From contig OZ234496.1 in the NCBI GenBank assembly GCA_965153455.1, forward strand, positions 2,666,001 through 2,730,000: a stretch of DNA of 64,000 nucleotides, in the 5' to 3' direction. Shown piece after piece: positions 10,986-24,450 of the stretch. The first letter of the stretch is position 1; each line of letters opens with the position of its first letter. The notes beneath the pieces are model-generated. The model made no database searches and was not told the DNA's origin. It was given only the letters and a program-made list of their open reading frames with translations. The stretch comes from Sphagnum compactum. Its lineage: Eukaryota > Bryophyta > Sphagnopsida > Sphagnales. The position numbers were made by a program, and so were the translations under genes.

Positions 10986-11018
10986 TATATAGGTAGATTC
11001 TTTTCATCTACCTATATA
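10986..11018. repeat. Perfect hairpin, 13-bp stem and 7-nt loop
   Basis: TATATAGGTAGAT (10986-10998) is followed by a 7-base loop and its exact complement ATCTACCTATATA (11006-11018). It could be the collapsed ends of a tiny inverted-repeat element or a simple cruciform. No flanking gene depends on it. Confidence 0.7.
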
Positions 11019-11201
11019 TAGGTATAATAGAGTAGTGAAAGTGAAGGCAAAACCCAAACATCCCCGCCCCAATTACTTTATCCCATATCATTTTGCCCCA
11101 GGCCCATCCAATCAACAGCTTTTAATTTTTTACAATATACATAAACTCAGAATTGGAAGGTTTTTTTTTTATTAAAAAAACCTCGAACTGGGATAGTTCT
11201 A

Positions 11202-11311
11202 GTAGGTAGCCAAGAACATAGAAGGATTCTGTTTCTTAATACTTTACTTTCCTATCTAGTATGTAGTCACTTTGGCTAAATTATTTTCTGGATGATTATC
11301 ACTTTGGTTAC
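11202..11311 (+). repeat. Short dispersed repeat family D, copy 2
   Basis: Begins GTAGGTAGCCAAGAACATAG and ends CACTTTGGTTAC. It contains TTTGGCTAAATTA at the position where copy 1 has TTTGGCTAAATCA. It diverges moderately from the copy at 8942. Confidence 0.6.
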
Positions 11312-14300
11312 ATCACAAAATCTTATGAGGCTAAGTTGGAAGTCATTAGAAACAAATCAGGTCCATTTTATGATAGTTGTGAGTGAAAAGGTTCTTATGA
11401 CATCATCATTTGATGGACCACGAACTTTGACCCCTTGGTTCTTGTTGTGAGAATTAATTTTGAAAAATATGTTCCTCATCCTGGAACATTCATATATCAT
11501 CTCACTTCCCAAGTTGCCAAAACATACAAAGCCATGTATATATTTACAAACAAACCTTGTTTTTCTTTATTTTTTTCACGAGAACTCCCCTTTCATCACA
11601 TCACCACCACCCACAAATATATTCTACATGTTACCCTCTCCAATATACAACAACGCAACTACCAAATCCATCTCCTCAAAGTAACATCTCACACATGTAT
11701 TATAGGGAATAACATGATTAACCATCTAGTCAAATTTGGATGTCTACAACGACACCTACAAACTAATGATAATCTCATACATATATATCACCCTTTCATA
11801 TGTATTGCTTACAAAATGACAAATTTCATCAAGAACTTATCCAAATATATATAAACACATTGTCCTCTCATTCATATTGACCAAAGTATCCATGAGTCTT
11901 CTCACAACACTCTCCACTTCACAATCGACTCAACAACTTAACCTTTGATCAAACATTATCCAATCACCTTAGAACCCATCCATCAATCTCAGTAATGCAA
12001 ATAACACAAATACTTCGTTTTCAAAATGCCCAATACAGGGGCAAATATCAAAACCATTTATTTTAGCCTACTTTTGTCCCATCCCCAATGTGTAAACTTC
12101 AATAATGCAACTTCAAGTTCAACATTTGAGTATTGAACAATTATTTATTTATCAAAATCCACTTTGACAATGAAAGAAATAATATGGCAATATTTTAACC
12201 TAATATTGTGGTGAAGAAAAATTTGAAAATGATGATAAATTATGTACATATGTACCTATGATATCAATATCAAGGTTACATCTACATGTAGGTACTTACT
12301 TCATTGTGCTTAAAGCCTATATCAAGTTCTTGATTGCATTTAAATTATTATCTCCAAATTCATTGTAAAGTCTTTTCACAAGAAAAACCACCAAACCCTG
12401 AAAACTATGAAAAAGAAAAAAACCCAATGATGAAGTAGAAAATTTAGGCATTACAAATAACTAGCATTATTTTCAAATTTTCAACATCCAAAAATAATAA
12501 TTTCCTTAAGTTTTGGCATTTCAAACATTGAGTACTTTTTTTTAATTACACATTAATTTTCCAAAAATGGATGTATGTGCTACATGGCACATCTCATTTT
12601 AAGTAAATGCAAAATTCCTGCATAAAAACATTTCCAATAAACATGGTTGTTATTTTAAGAAAATTCAATATTGTAATTTTTTTTCACTAAAGCTCACCCA
12701 TTTACAAACCCTCCCAAATGTAGGCTAAAACCTAAATTGCTATGGTTTGATGCAATTTGGAAGTCATAAAAGAAAATCCCATAAAGTTCACATGAATAAA
12801 AGCCCAACTAGATATTTGAAAAAAATTGTTATAATTAAAAGATTTTGAGAAAAATTCTTTTTGAAAAGGACTTTTTGGAAATAAAGTTGAATTTTGAACC
12901 TTCAAAAATTCATAATAAAAATTTGATTAAGGTCTTAAGGAAAAGGATTTCAAATTTAATTATTATTTCATTCATCAACACATATTTATTCATTATAAAT
13001 AGTCTGGAGTGAAATTCAATGTGAATTATTCAATTTCCTCACATTCTAATCAATTAACCAATCCATTCAAAAGTTCAATACTAATAATGAGTGCGTTATT
13101 TTCAAAAACTAATTTACATGTCTTCATAATCAAGTTGTTAGTTTAGAATCAATTGTCAATTGAAAAATTTTAAATTATGTTATTCATCATTATCATTTAA
13201 ACACAATGTACCATGCACAAACTACCATTGTGACACAAAAAATGAACCATTTAAACTTGCATCAACCCAAATAATTTAACTGTTGTTGAGCCTAAAAAGT
13301 TACTACAATATGTGGACCCCTTCAAACTCATGGCCACACCTCTTATCCTCTTACCAACATCTAGTACTCCATGGTTTATACATAGATTGCCACAATGCAA
13401 GAATTCCTCCTTGACCACCATTCTATATAGATGGAAATGTTTTGTTAATGATTGTTTTTTACCAATTTCATAGCAAAACCCATTTATGCCCCCTCGACTA
13501 CTTCCCTATTCCTATCCCCACTTGAAAAGTTCTTACTTTGTTAAAGTAAGCCCCCCTTTAACAAGAGACAATAGCCTTATGGTGAAAAGGCTCTTATTTA
13601 TGAATGTCTTGATTGGGGCATCTCTCTTTAAAGGACCTAAGGTATTTTCTTCAATTTTGTATTGTAGCACAAATTTCAATCATGAATAAAACAATTTATG
13701 CAAATTTGGCTTTTTATTAAATGAAAGTAGAATTTTTTTTAAATCCTTGTATGTTTTGGTTAACTATTAAAAATTGACATAAAACTTGGGCAAAAATTGT
13801 TCTTTAAAAAAGTACAAATTTGGCAATCAAAAACTTTAGAAAATGTTTATTCATTTGTCACATTTTTAAAGAAAATAGTCACATTGAATGTCAATTTTAA
13901 CACCTAGAAAAATTGCTAAAAAAACCTTGAAAATTGTTGGCTTAAGAATTGTGCAAGAAATCTAAAATATTGGGGATTATACTCTTGCCCATTCTACATC
14001 TATATGGTGTAAATGTTGGTAACTTACCCTTATTCCGATGGAGGTCAATGTTGGGAAATTATTTAAAAATAACACCAAATAATTTGTGCATACCATAACA
14101 ATTTCTTAAACATACAACTATGATTGTCAAAAATTAAAAGAAATGATTGTGATATACAACCATGCTTTTCAAAAATTTAAGAATTGGTCAAAAAACCCTT
14201 TGTAACCTATTGATTCCTTGAAGGTGTTTGAAAGATTGGAAATAAAGGACTTTATTCCAAAAAAATTCAAAAAACTAAAACCAAAGATTCTTTGATATGT

Positions 14301-16260
14301 AGAAATTGAAAAAATGAAATAAAAAAAAACATTTAATCAAATTACCAATTAACATTGGATAGGATACTAATGTTTAATACCCTTAGATAAAGTTGGTGTA
14401 TGAAAATAATAAACACACCCAAAAATATAATGCATGTAGTAATGATGATTATGGATAAATTTATTTTTATTTTGGAAAAGCAATTGATTTGCCTAGTGAT
14501 ATCCCCTCTTGCAAGGTTTTTCATTTCCCATAAAAGAAAAAAAGAAATAATGGGTGCAATCACAATAACACATACCATAACAAGTGTAACGTTTATTTGG
14601 TTTTTTCATGTTTTAAAGTCATAATTTAATTTTATATTGAAATAATATTTGTTTATATAGTTGTATTTTTAATATATCATGGGAACATGTGAATTAATTT
14701 GAAATTAATCTAATGAATGAAAAACTAACAAAAACACTCATTAAACACTGTAATGCTTGCTTTTAAATAATAAAAAAACTTGTAAATGGATTTGAATTTT
14801 TTTTGAAAATGACATTTTTTGTCAAATTTTGAACATGAACCTTAATAAAATAATATGAAGAATTTATTTTTAAATTTAATCGATTTTTTAAAAGATTTTT
14901 TCAAAAATATTCCAAGAATATTCTTAAAATATTTCCTTAAAAGCAATCACGAAAGCAATTAAAAAACAAGTGGGTGTGGTTCATGTTATCTCATTTGCAC
15001 CTTAATATTAGTTATCACCTAATCATGTAAGGGGTATTTAGGCTTTTATGAAATTGGTAAAGGTCCAGGTTAATTGGGATTTTTCCAACCCCAATTGAAT
15101 ACTACATGTGTTAATATGTTTATTTGCAATTGGTAATACCATAAGGTTGTAGTTACTAAAGAACATTGGCATGTTCAAGGTATAAATTAAATTTAGGTTC
15201 AAGTTTTAGGTTAGGTTTTGCAATATCCTAACCAAAGGTTTCAAATTTTGTTGAAACTAAATGTGCACCTAGATTGTGAAATCACCTTTTTTTAAAACTA
15301 AATCCCAAACATGGACCTTAATCACAACCATGCATTCATGGGCCAAACTATGGTAAACAAAGTTTCAATTTGACCCCTTCCTTACAATCATACATAATAA
15401 TCTTGTTTTTGGATGGGCTCTATGTATATTTATAGTGTTAATACAATATGAGGTAATCCACAATAAAATTAGTTTCAATCAATACATTGATTATTAGTTT
15501 TGTAAATTTATTCTAGTAAGGACATATAATGGTGATGAACCTAATAAGTTAGGTTTTCATATTAGAACTATAGACTTTGTAAAACTTTTGATCGATTCAT
15601 TAGCAAGTATTATGAATATATTGGCATCAAGAATTTGAACTAAAACATGGAATGGGCAATCTTGTCATATACATAATTTCATTATCAATCAACTTTATTT
15701 TATTTCTTTTTTATACCATGTGAATAGTTTGATGTGGGTACACACATTTTTAACAACATTGATCAAATTTCAATGGGTTGTAAAGCCATATTTCTGAGAA
15801 CATTTTCCCAATGCAACCCAATTTGACCCATTTTTAAAGCTTCTTCAAACTATAATCTAATGTTGTAACCACCCCTTTATAAACTCCATGCAATTCCAAT
15901 TTTGTAGGAGGCAATTCCATAGCTTAGCAATTTGTTACAAAACATTATTTCAATTCAAAACTATTCTTGGAACATAAAATCACCCATGGTTTTCTTTTGG
16001 ATGTACATATGGCCTCTATGCATAGCAAAATGCCATACCCAATATGGAGCAAATGTAAAAAATTATTATGGTGACTTGAATTAGAATATGCCCACCAACA
16101 ACCCCCATTTGAGCCTTTTTAATTTCTCCTCTATCCCCATCTATAAACTTGAAAAAGTGGATGAATAAAATAATGGATTGTCTAAATCCTACCACTTATT
16201 ATGGTTGGTTAATTGAAAACATTCATTTAGTTATACTAGTGCTATTACATATATGACTAA

Positions 16261-19200
16261 GAGCATCTCCAACAAAGAGCTTTATACCAATCCCTATATC
16301 TTCAAATTGTAAACCCAAATGTCAACCCTTGTAGTGCATTTGGTGTAGGGTGGATTTCAAGCACCAATAGTAGACTGTCATGACACACAATAAATCAAGA
16401 TTCAGTGTCCATCATCATCTTCATGAAGATGCAAAAAACAAAAATGCATTTGCACATATAGACCCTTGTGCTTGCACACACAAATATTTGTGCACATGTT
16501 TCTTTTTTTTTTGGCTTTCAATGCTTCTAAAATCATGTTCATGCATTTTTCATGATTTTCTCTTTTGAAAAAAAAATGCAAACCCAAATAACACTATTAT
16601 GGAAGCAATGACTACGAATATGATTACAAGACTATATCAAGGATCATGATGGTGAATATTTAATTAATTATTGGAGTTGTACAATAGTTTAATGTAAAAG
16701 AAACTCAAGGAAAACATACATGTTCCACACTTGGGTGATCATTAAATTTGCCACATAATTAGTAACAAGGTTGTGATAGGATTTTCAAAGGTGCACAATC
16801 CAATGAGCCAAAAAATTGTAGACATAACTAATTTTATATATATACATATATATATATACTTTTTCATTTGAAACCATGGAAATCATCACAAGTTGTTTAT
16901 AACATGTATTTAGTAAATTCTATACTAAAATGTTAATTTTGAACTTTTCTAACTTGGTGGTTAGAATTAAGTTTCTTATTGAACTTGAAGCAAAAACATT
17001 GGAAACATCCATTTGTTGGATCATCTACTTAGGCAAAACATTATTAATATCTATTGTTACATCATATGGTGGTCCTCAACTCAAAAAAATTCTTCAAATT
17101 TCCAATCACTAAATGGTCACTTTTCAAAAATCTAGAATTAACTAAATACATGAATCATTCATGTGGATGTTAAGAAACTCAAATTAAAAATTCAATTGAT
17201 CAAATTTTAGGTTTAGGTTTTAGTTTGAAACATTTGAAAGTGAACACCATTTGTGTCAAAAGAAGGCAATTTTACAAAGGACTATGAAAAAAAAATCATA
17301 TAATATTAAAAATTAATGGAAACAAATTAAATGATCTAAGAACCTATTAGGGTGAGAACACGGTCAAAGGAGCCAAGGGCACCAAAGTATAAGTCCTTTT
17401 CCAAGGACTACACATGATAAGTGTCATTTGTGTGTTGGTTTATAACTTTAAATTTTGTTTTTCAGGTACCCCCTTTAATATTGTATTTTAGATATAAATA
17501 CATTTTGACTACAAATTGATTTTATATCATGTGTATTATGCATTCATGCCCTCTATCATATAAATATGAACAACTTTTATTTAAAGCACATTTTCAAAAT
17601 CCATAATTTTCAAGGTCAAAAGCATTTTTGAACCAAATGTGCTCAAATCAATTATAAAAAAATATTTATTAATTCAAGTTCTTTTGCCCTTCTAGTCATC
17701 AATTTTAAAATCCTCCCCAATTTTCAAAAGGAATGGTGCACATTTGGTATTAAAAATAGACATTTGAAAAAAACAAGGATTATTCACTTTCAAGGTTTGA
17801 GTGTTTTGAACATGCATTTTTAAAAAACTTTGTGTCAAGCTTTGAATATGTAAACTTTCCAATTAATAAAAAATATTCCAAAAAAACTTATGACAATCCA
17901 AATTATTATGCTTCACTTGTGATTTTTCAAACATACAAAAATGTGGTTTTAAAAAACATCCACTCATTTGGGTGCCTCTTTTGACTCTATTTATACCCAT
18001 TAACCATAGTCAAAAATCACACACAATTTTTGAAATGTGGAATCCTAATAAAAATTTAATCCAAAAAAATTTCAAAATTGTTTCAATTTTTTAGAATTTC
18101 AATAGTCCTTTACCAAATATAAATTGTGTATAATGTACATGTTGCATTTAAAAAATTTGTAGCTTATAATACAAAAAAATAAATAAATAATTACAAAATG
18201 AATTTTTGGTTATGATTTGAAATTCTGATCATTTTCCAAGACGAAACACTAAATATGCAAGGAACCTACACACTTCTAAAAATTCATATTTATTCAATAA
18301 TGATTAACACAAAAAGATGTGATGTATTCAGACAACTATAAGTTTTTTTTTAAACAAGATGCAAAAGATTTTGTCCAAAAATTCACATGTATGAAAAAAT
18401 TGTTTTGGGGCAAAAGGACATGTAATCCTTGTTTATAGTAACACCATAGGCTCAATATATTTCGTTTGGACTCTCAAAGATTATTTTTCACTTGGTGAAG
18501 GATTACTAAAGAAGCATTACAAGATGACCCGTAAACTTTTCTTGTGAATCTAGAATAGAGTTTTTCAATATTATGGTTTTTAAATGCAACACCCAAATTA
18601 TATAGTCAACCTTGGATTATCTTCAATCTAGAAATGCATAGTTGTCCTCCAATAGCTCACACATGGAACAAGGGCAGATCAAGTAGGTGAATATTGTAAA
18701 CTTGGTAAAAACACCATTATGAAATGCCTCAAATTTGTGCATGCACTCATGGCTATGACTTTTCAACCCACATATTTTTGAGAAGTTACAAGAGCAAACA
18801 TTGAAAAACAACTCCAAATCAATGCAAGTAAGGATACCCAAGAATGTTTGTGAGCCTAAATAACATCCAACATTAGTGGAAGAACTACCCCATCAGTTAG
18901 CAAGGTCAATTCCATAATAAAAATGAAAAGAAGTCTACCATATTGGAAGTGACTATGGACCAATCTCTTTCAATTTGGCACACATTTTTTAGGCTTCCTT
19001 GGGGAAAACTACCAAACACCCATGATTTACAATCTCTTGAATGGAATGGGGAGTGAATTCAACATTGTGGTGAATTGTACAACCTACCCTTGGTATTATC
19101 TCATGGAGATGACATTTACCCTCAATGGTCTTGCTTTGTGAAAACCATTAACAAACCTCAAGATGCAAAAATGCAACATTTTGCAAAGATGCAAGAGGGA

Positions 19201-21146
19201 CCAAGGAAGGATATGGAGAGGTGTTTGAAGTCTTACGAGCTCATTTTTCCATCACATTCCAACTACGGCAAATGGATACAAATTTACAAAGTTATGTTTG
19301 CATGTGTGCTTCTCCACATCATGGTAATTGAATATGAAGAGGATAGCAATCTTGAACCCATAAAGAAGTCATAGTTTGTATCTTTTAGGAAATATCTAAT
19401 GTAAAAAGGTTTTTTTAAAATCTATTATGAAGTAATGGCATATTTTGAATATATTTTAGGTATATCTTAAAATATATTATATGAGTATATTCTCATAATG
19501 AATTATAAACACCTTATTACATTTAAGTAAATAAAAAATTCAATAAATTTCACATTATATTTTATTACATGTCATTTGGAATAAAATGGAAGTGATCTTC
19601 CCAAACAACCATTGTTTGATTCAAGAAAATGTAGGACAATTTAAAGGAGGGTTAAATTTTCAAACCTAAATGGAGGGCACCAAAAAGCTTGAGAATTTTT
19701 CTTGGGGAAGGAGGGGACTCATTTTTGTATTAAAAATATGTAAATAAAAATATAGGATCCCATATATCGGTTGTCGAGTAGAAATTAGTTCTATGATAAA
19801 GTTATGTTTATTCTCAAAATCCAAATAAATCTAATATAGGATATGCATTAAAAATAGATAATTAGAAAAAAGTTTAAAATGTAACATGTGCACAATATAT
19901 TTATAATAGGTATTAGTTGTTATAAATAGGTCCATTAGTAGAATGGAAAAGGTGCAATTTATTTATAATTAGGCTCAAAATAGAAGAAATAACACTAATG
20001 AAATGATATTTACTTGGTTAAAACAAGGAGTTGATTGGAAACATGGATGTAGCAACTTGATGATTCATTTAATTGGGTTGCAATGCACCCCCTTGTTTGT
20101 TTTGATCTAAAGCCAAAAAACATGATTTTTTTCTTTTGTATATTTTTCCTTTGAAAACAAACCAAATGCTTATTAGTTATAATAATTTTATGAATTCCAT
20201 ACATGGTCTTCATCATTTAAAATGTGATTTGGTATTGAAATGTTTATTGATGTGTTTTGAAAACTCAATTTAAACATTTCATGCAGATGATATTTTTTAA
20301 GTTGCACACAATCACCTTACTACCTTCATCATTTTTCACACCTTCAATTAAAATTAAAATTTCAAACAATTGTAAGGTGCCAAAATTTAATGCAAATATA
20401 GATCTTAAATTAAGTTTAGGATGATTAAATATATGCATATATTAAAATTTTAGATAATAATTAGGTGAGAAAAATTAAAACTCCTTCACATAATACTCCC
20501 AAAACATACCCCCTTTAACACATGCATGCAGTTGCGAAAATAACACATAATGACCTCTAGGGAATTCTCAAACACATTTCAATTAACAAAATGACTTGGT
20601 GGAGCATTTGTGGGTCAAAGAGCATCTCAACTAGCTTGATTGGAATAAAGTCTCGGCTCTTCTTTTCCTTTAATTTCTTTTATTTGCACTCTACTCGAAT
20701 TTACTTCAAATTTGCGAGTACAAAGTCTATTTTTCTTGAATTTGTTGCAAATGTGCAGTTTGTAGGTAGGGTCTATTCAAGCACTCCAAGGTTCTACAAA
20801 GCTCAACGTTGTATGTCTCCCCCTTGAAACATTTGAAAATTTGCACCCCCCACCCCCTTGCATGAAAATTTGTGCATATCCCTTCTCTTGCTGCAAGCTT
20901 GTGTCATGTACTGTGATGGTTGCAAGCTTAAAAAAACACTCAGAACAGGGGAGGATGCTGTATATGGAGTCATCTATAGAGCTCAGAATCCTCTACCAAA
21001 TTGCAGAGCCCGTGTGAAGTATCACAATGCCGACGTCTATTTGCAAGGGCAGGCAACAATTGGGGTGTCGCTCTTTTTGCTGTTTACACAGGCTTGAGCT
21101 TCTTTGCCCTTGCAGACCCTTTTGCAACCTCCGATTGGAGATGCTC
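16261..21146 (+). mobile_element. Decayed PIF/Harbinger DNA transposon, about 4.9 kb
   Basis: The left end GAGCATCTCCAAC (16261) and the right end TTGGAGATGCTC (finishing 21146) form a 12-bp perfect terminal inverted repeat. Each end is flanked by TAA (16258-16260 and 21147-21149), the 3-bp TWA target duplication expected of PIF/Harbinger. A broken Harbinger-type transposase lies inside on the plus strand at about 18650-19374. An internal AGAGCATCTCAACTAG motif near 20617 may mark a second, nested left end, so a smaller 0.5-kb element sharing the right end is an alternative. No intact accessory Myb/SANT ORF was recognised. Confidence 0.7.
18650..19374 (+). pseudogene. PIF/Harbinger transposase (DDE nuclease) pseudogene
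   Basis: Translated plus-strand pieces recall, in order, a plant Harbinger-type nuclease. They are: EYCKLGKNTIMKCLKF (18682-18735 region; family pattern xLGESTAxECLKxF); NVCEPK then HPTLVEELPHQLARSIP (family WKNCPxAWxGQY); NLAHIF (family IWHAFFG); and an open C-terminal block at 19075-19374 containing LYNLPLVLSHGDDIYPQWS, FVKTI, KDMERC and CVLLHIMVIE. The family patterns are YNxGYYLADGIYPxWxxFVKTI, RKDVERAFG and ACVILHNMIVED. Several stops and frame changes separate the blocks. The element therefore makes no working transposase. Confidence 0.75.
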
Positions 21147-21149
21147 TAA

Positions 21150-22210
21150 CATGATTTGTTCAAATTATGGTGACTAACTTTTGTATATATTTTCTTTTGG
21201 CATTTTATTTCATTTCATTATACTCATTATCTTGAACAATTTTTTTTTACAATATACTCTTGTAATCCATTTAGCTTTTATTGCGGTTGTCATCACAAGA
21301 ATGCTTTGATTGTAGTCTTAAGGCTATTGATTAGTTTAATTCTATTTTTGCTATTTTTGTAAATAGCATGTTTTGAAATTTCACAAGTTCATGTTTGCAA
21401 TGCTAATTGCACAAGTAGTTGTTTTTTTTCCCCTTGAAATGTGCCATAATTGTTTGTGTAAATACTTTTATTTACCCTACATTCACTCACTTATAACTAT
21501 CATGGCAAAGTATAGGGCAAATGGTGGAATATTTACCCCTAACCTTACCGTGTGAAAAGTGTAAACATTTCTCATTTACCTTCACCCTTAGTACTTACTT
21601 ACCTGGAATGACAATTTTGCAATGCATGTATACCATTCCGTTATCACATAGTTTGGATTATTTTCAACCTTGTACATACGACTTTACATTGCTTATATGT
21701 TTTTTGAAATTTTTAGGGTTTACCCTTTACCTCACTGACATATTACACTGGCTAATACCTCTTCTTAAAGAGCATGGGTACTTACTTATTGGGTATGAAC
21801 TTCATACGATGGATGGAACTTCTTGGAACACGATCGTTTGGAATTTATTTTTATTAAACCATTCAACAACTTCTAGGTATCAGGATTCAGGAATGTGCAA
21901 AGTTGTTTCCAAAGGAGCGATTGGACGTGGGTAAGTTATATCATATTCCCATATATAACTAAGATCTGCACAGACTGACTGCGGGTGTAAGGACTCCACT
22001 GAGAGAGATACTACGCTGTTATGCACATAACAAACTTGCTTGCGTTTTCATTACCCAGCCAGCATGGGCCCACTGCACAGTCAAATGGTTTCAACTTGTT
22101 TGTTTCGAAAAAAAGCTAGCAATTCGTAAATACTGGCAAGCCATGTTCTCATTTTATCCAGTCAATCTAAACACAATATTCCACATGCTTTGAGTTGGTA
22201 TACTATACTA
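21150..22210. other. Gene-free interval between transposon and repeat C
   Basis: A 137-codon frame at 21521-21934 was examined. Its protein resembles nothing I know and its composition is that of the surrounding DNA, so I do not call it. Nothing else seen. Confidence 0.4.
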
Positions 22211-22553
22211 ACAAGGGTTGTGTCACATTGTGGCCTTGCCATTTACATTAAAAAGTATCTTAAGGCAAAGGAAGAATTATGGTAAGTCAAATATTTCACT
22301 AAACAAAAATTATAACCTTCAAAAAAATCCTCTAAAAGAAACCAAAATCCTTCAAGATATTATTATAACTCTATAATAACTAATCTCAAGTTTCAACACA
22401 AGCCAAAATATCATCTTTCAAAAATCCTCATATAAAAAAATAGACCTATTATTGTTGTTACTTAGGGGCCAAAATCCCTTTGAGCTACTACTATACTCTA
22501 TAATGAATCTAAACACAATAAATATCCTTGGCCTATGAAATAAATTCCAACAA
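22211..22553 (-). repeat. Dispersed repeat family C, copy 2
   Basis: Reverse-complement partner of 7903-8187. It shares about ten ordered phrases, from ACAAGGGTTGTGTCACA at its left end (copy 1: GTGTGACACACCCCTTGTT, read inverted) to CCTTGG near its right end. It has extra short insertions relative to copy 1. Confidence 0.75.
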
Positions 22554-24130
22554 ACAAAAACATGTTTTCTCCTGAATCTCTAAGCAATGCTCTCAAGTGT
22601 AGAAGTAGGGTTGATTTGAATTGGTGTAGGTTTTCTCACCAAATTATTCACACACACCCACTTAAGAAGTTCACATATTCTCAAGTCGCAAAAGGAATGG
22701 CAGGGTGTGATTCGGCCTCAAGTTGAGGAGGGTAGAATTTTTTGTTGTTGAGAGGCAGCTGCCAGAGAGGAGAGAGAGAGATGTGGATGGATTTTTTTCG
22801 AAGAATGCAAATTGGGTGGGTTTGTGTTTCTGGCTGGCTGATTTGTGTGTACAGTAGTCGATTGGAAGACTTTTTTGGTGCTGGGAGTAATTGAAGATGT
22901 TCAACTAATTTTACTTCAAATCCTCAATAGGAATCACTTCTGGCTAATGGGTTGGTGTTTTTTTTATATCATGCACACAGATCACCCTTCTGACGCCTGA
23001 CCTAGTTTGATGATGCAAAGAGATCGATACACATTTGAGAGATGGTGTAAGTATGGTGCTATTACTTACACCGTAGAGAGTTGTTCACCTAAATATGTTT
23101 ACTTGCCCTTTTCTTTTCAGTAATTTTTTGCAATACTACTTATATAATTCCTCTAACCTACCTACCTACCTACCTAACTACCTACCCATCCATCCACCCA
23201 AAACATCCAAATCTTCATCATCATAAATGGGCTGACACTGCAAAATTGCAACCACAATAGCTCTCATTTATCTTCTTGGTACAAACTTCAAACCCAAAAA
23301 CCAAAATATCCTCAATGCGTATGCACCTTCTTGAATGATGGGCAATTAACAATACTACGTGCAAACACCCCCGGAATCAATCCTTCCCAACCCCCTCCCC
23401 CCCCCCAAAGTTCAAACTGCAGGTGTCCAAATTTTGAATTCATGAATTAGTTTGGACATCTATCTACTCATATTTCTTCAATGTTTTCCTTCTTCTTTTT
23501 TTATATGTGAAAGTTCTTATTGTTGTCTTAATGTGTACACTTGATGATGATGATGATGAAGAAAAATTGGTGTGCAATTAATAATCCAATTTGAATCAAG
23601 ATTCACCGCGTGAAGATGACAATTTTTAGAAGTTGATAAAAAATTTCTTGGAGAAGACAATGTTTGCCAACCTTCAATACCTTACCTTATTCAGTTTTGT
23701 TGTTAGACGATCCTCTTAAGTAAAGAAATGAAATTTCGTGAAAATATGAAGCTAAGCTTAACATAGGCCACGACATGAATAATTTCGCTACTCATATGAC
23801 AATATGGTACTAGATTATTTATAGATCATGAAAAATTAATCATGAAAAATGTTGAAAATGAATTGAATTTTTGAAACATATTACTTGTTCGTTTTGTCAA
23901 TGTGAAAGCTTGCCCTAGGCTATAGTGGTTGTATATTTTGGTAGCAGTGATATTTTTCTGACAATTTTTATTTTTTTTTTGGGGCCAAAATATCTTTTTG
24001 GGAAATTTTGAGAAAATTTTTCTTCTTCTAGTATAATTCAACTAATTTTTCTAATTTTTTTAAGGAAAAATTCGACTTTTTTTTAGCACAATTTGTTTAA
24101 TAAAAAAATTCCCTGTGAATTCGAAGCCCA
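22554..24130. other. Gene-free, with simple repeats
   Basis: No gene seen. It holds a (CTAC)n-type run at about 23157-23188, a GATGATGATGATGATGA run at about 23542 and a C-run near 23395. Confidence 0.45.
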
Positions 24131-24255
24131 TGAAATGTGCAAAATGGTAAAACCCAATTCAACTCATTATTTTACCAAGTTTTTGTGACTAGTTTTGAAG
24201 CCCATAAAAACTTGCAAAATGGTAAAACCCAATTGAATGCATTATTAGATTTATT

Positions 24256-24450
24256 GGTAAAGTAGGCCAAACTGGGGATCAGTTTGGGGCTACTCGGCCC
24301 CAGTTTCAGAGAAATTGAGGACGAAATGAGAAGCCAGGATGAAAAAGGTACAGAGAGGGAAAAAAACAAGGAACCAAACTAGATTCCTCATATAAATTTG
24401 TCCTCAGGGAAGTTTCAACTGCAGTTTTCGATTGCATTACCTGCGCCTAT
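24256..24450 (+). repeat. Dispersed repeat family B, copy 1
   Basis: Starts GGTAAAGTAGGCCAAACTGG and ends near CATTACCTGCGCC. It matches the reverse complement of 60466-60659 over about 195 bp. Shared phrases include GGTAAAGTAGGCCA, CGGCCCCAGTTTC (copy 2 TGGCCCCAGTTTC), GGATGAAAA, CAAACT, GGTCCT/TGTCCT and AGTTTC. An internal inverted repeat, AAACTGGGG..CCCCAGTTT, lies at the start. No coding capacity. Confidence 0.65.

Larger units (their letters stand above)
10282..16257. other. Long AT-rich gene-free interval
   Basis: No gene supported. Reading frames here are short, lysine/asparagine/isoleucine-rich and typical of AT-rich non-coding DNA. Two local structures are listed separately: a strong hairpin (10986-11018) and a family D repeat (11202-11311). 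The rest is probably decayed repeat sequence. Confidence 0.5.

Noticed and set aside
11435-11854. 139-codon plus-strand frame
   Set aside because: Isoleucine/asparagine/threonine-rich product of AT-rich DNA, overlapped by another frame on the same strand; no family resemblance.
21521-21934. 137-codon plus-strand frame just right of the Harbinger element
   Set aside because: No recognisable motif, composition like the neighbouring non-coding DNA, and no supporting splice structure.
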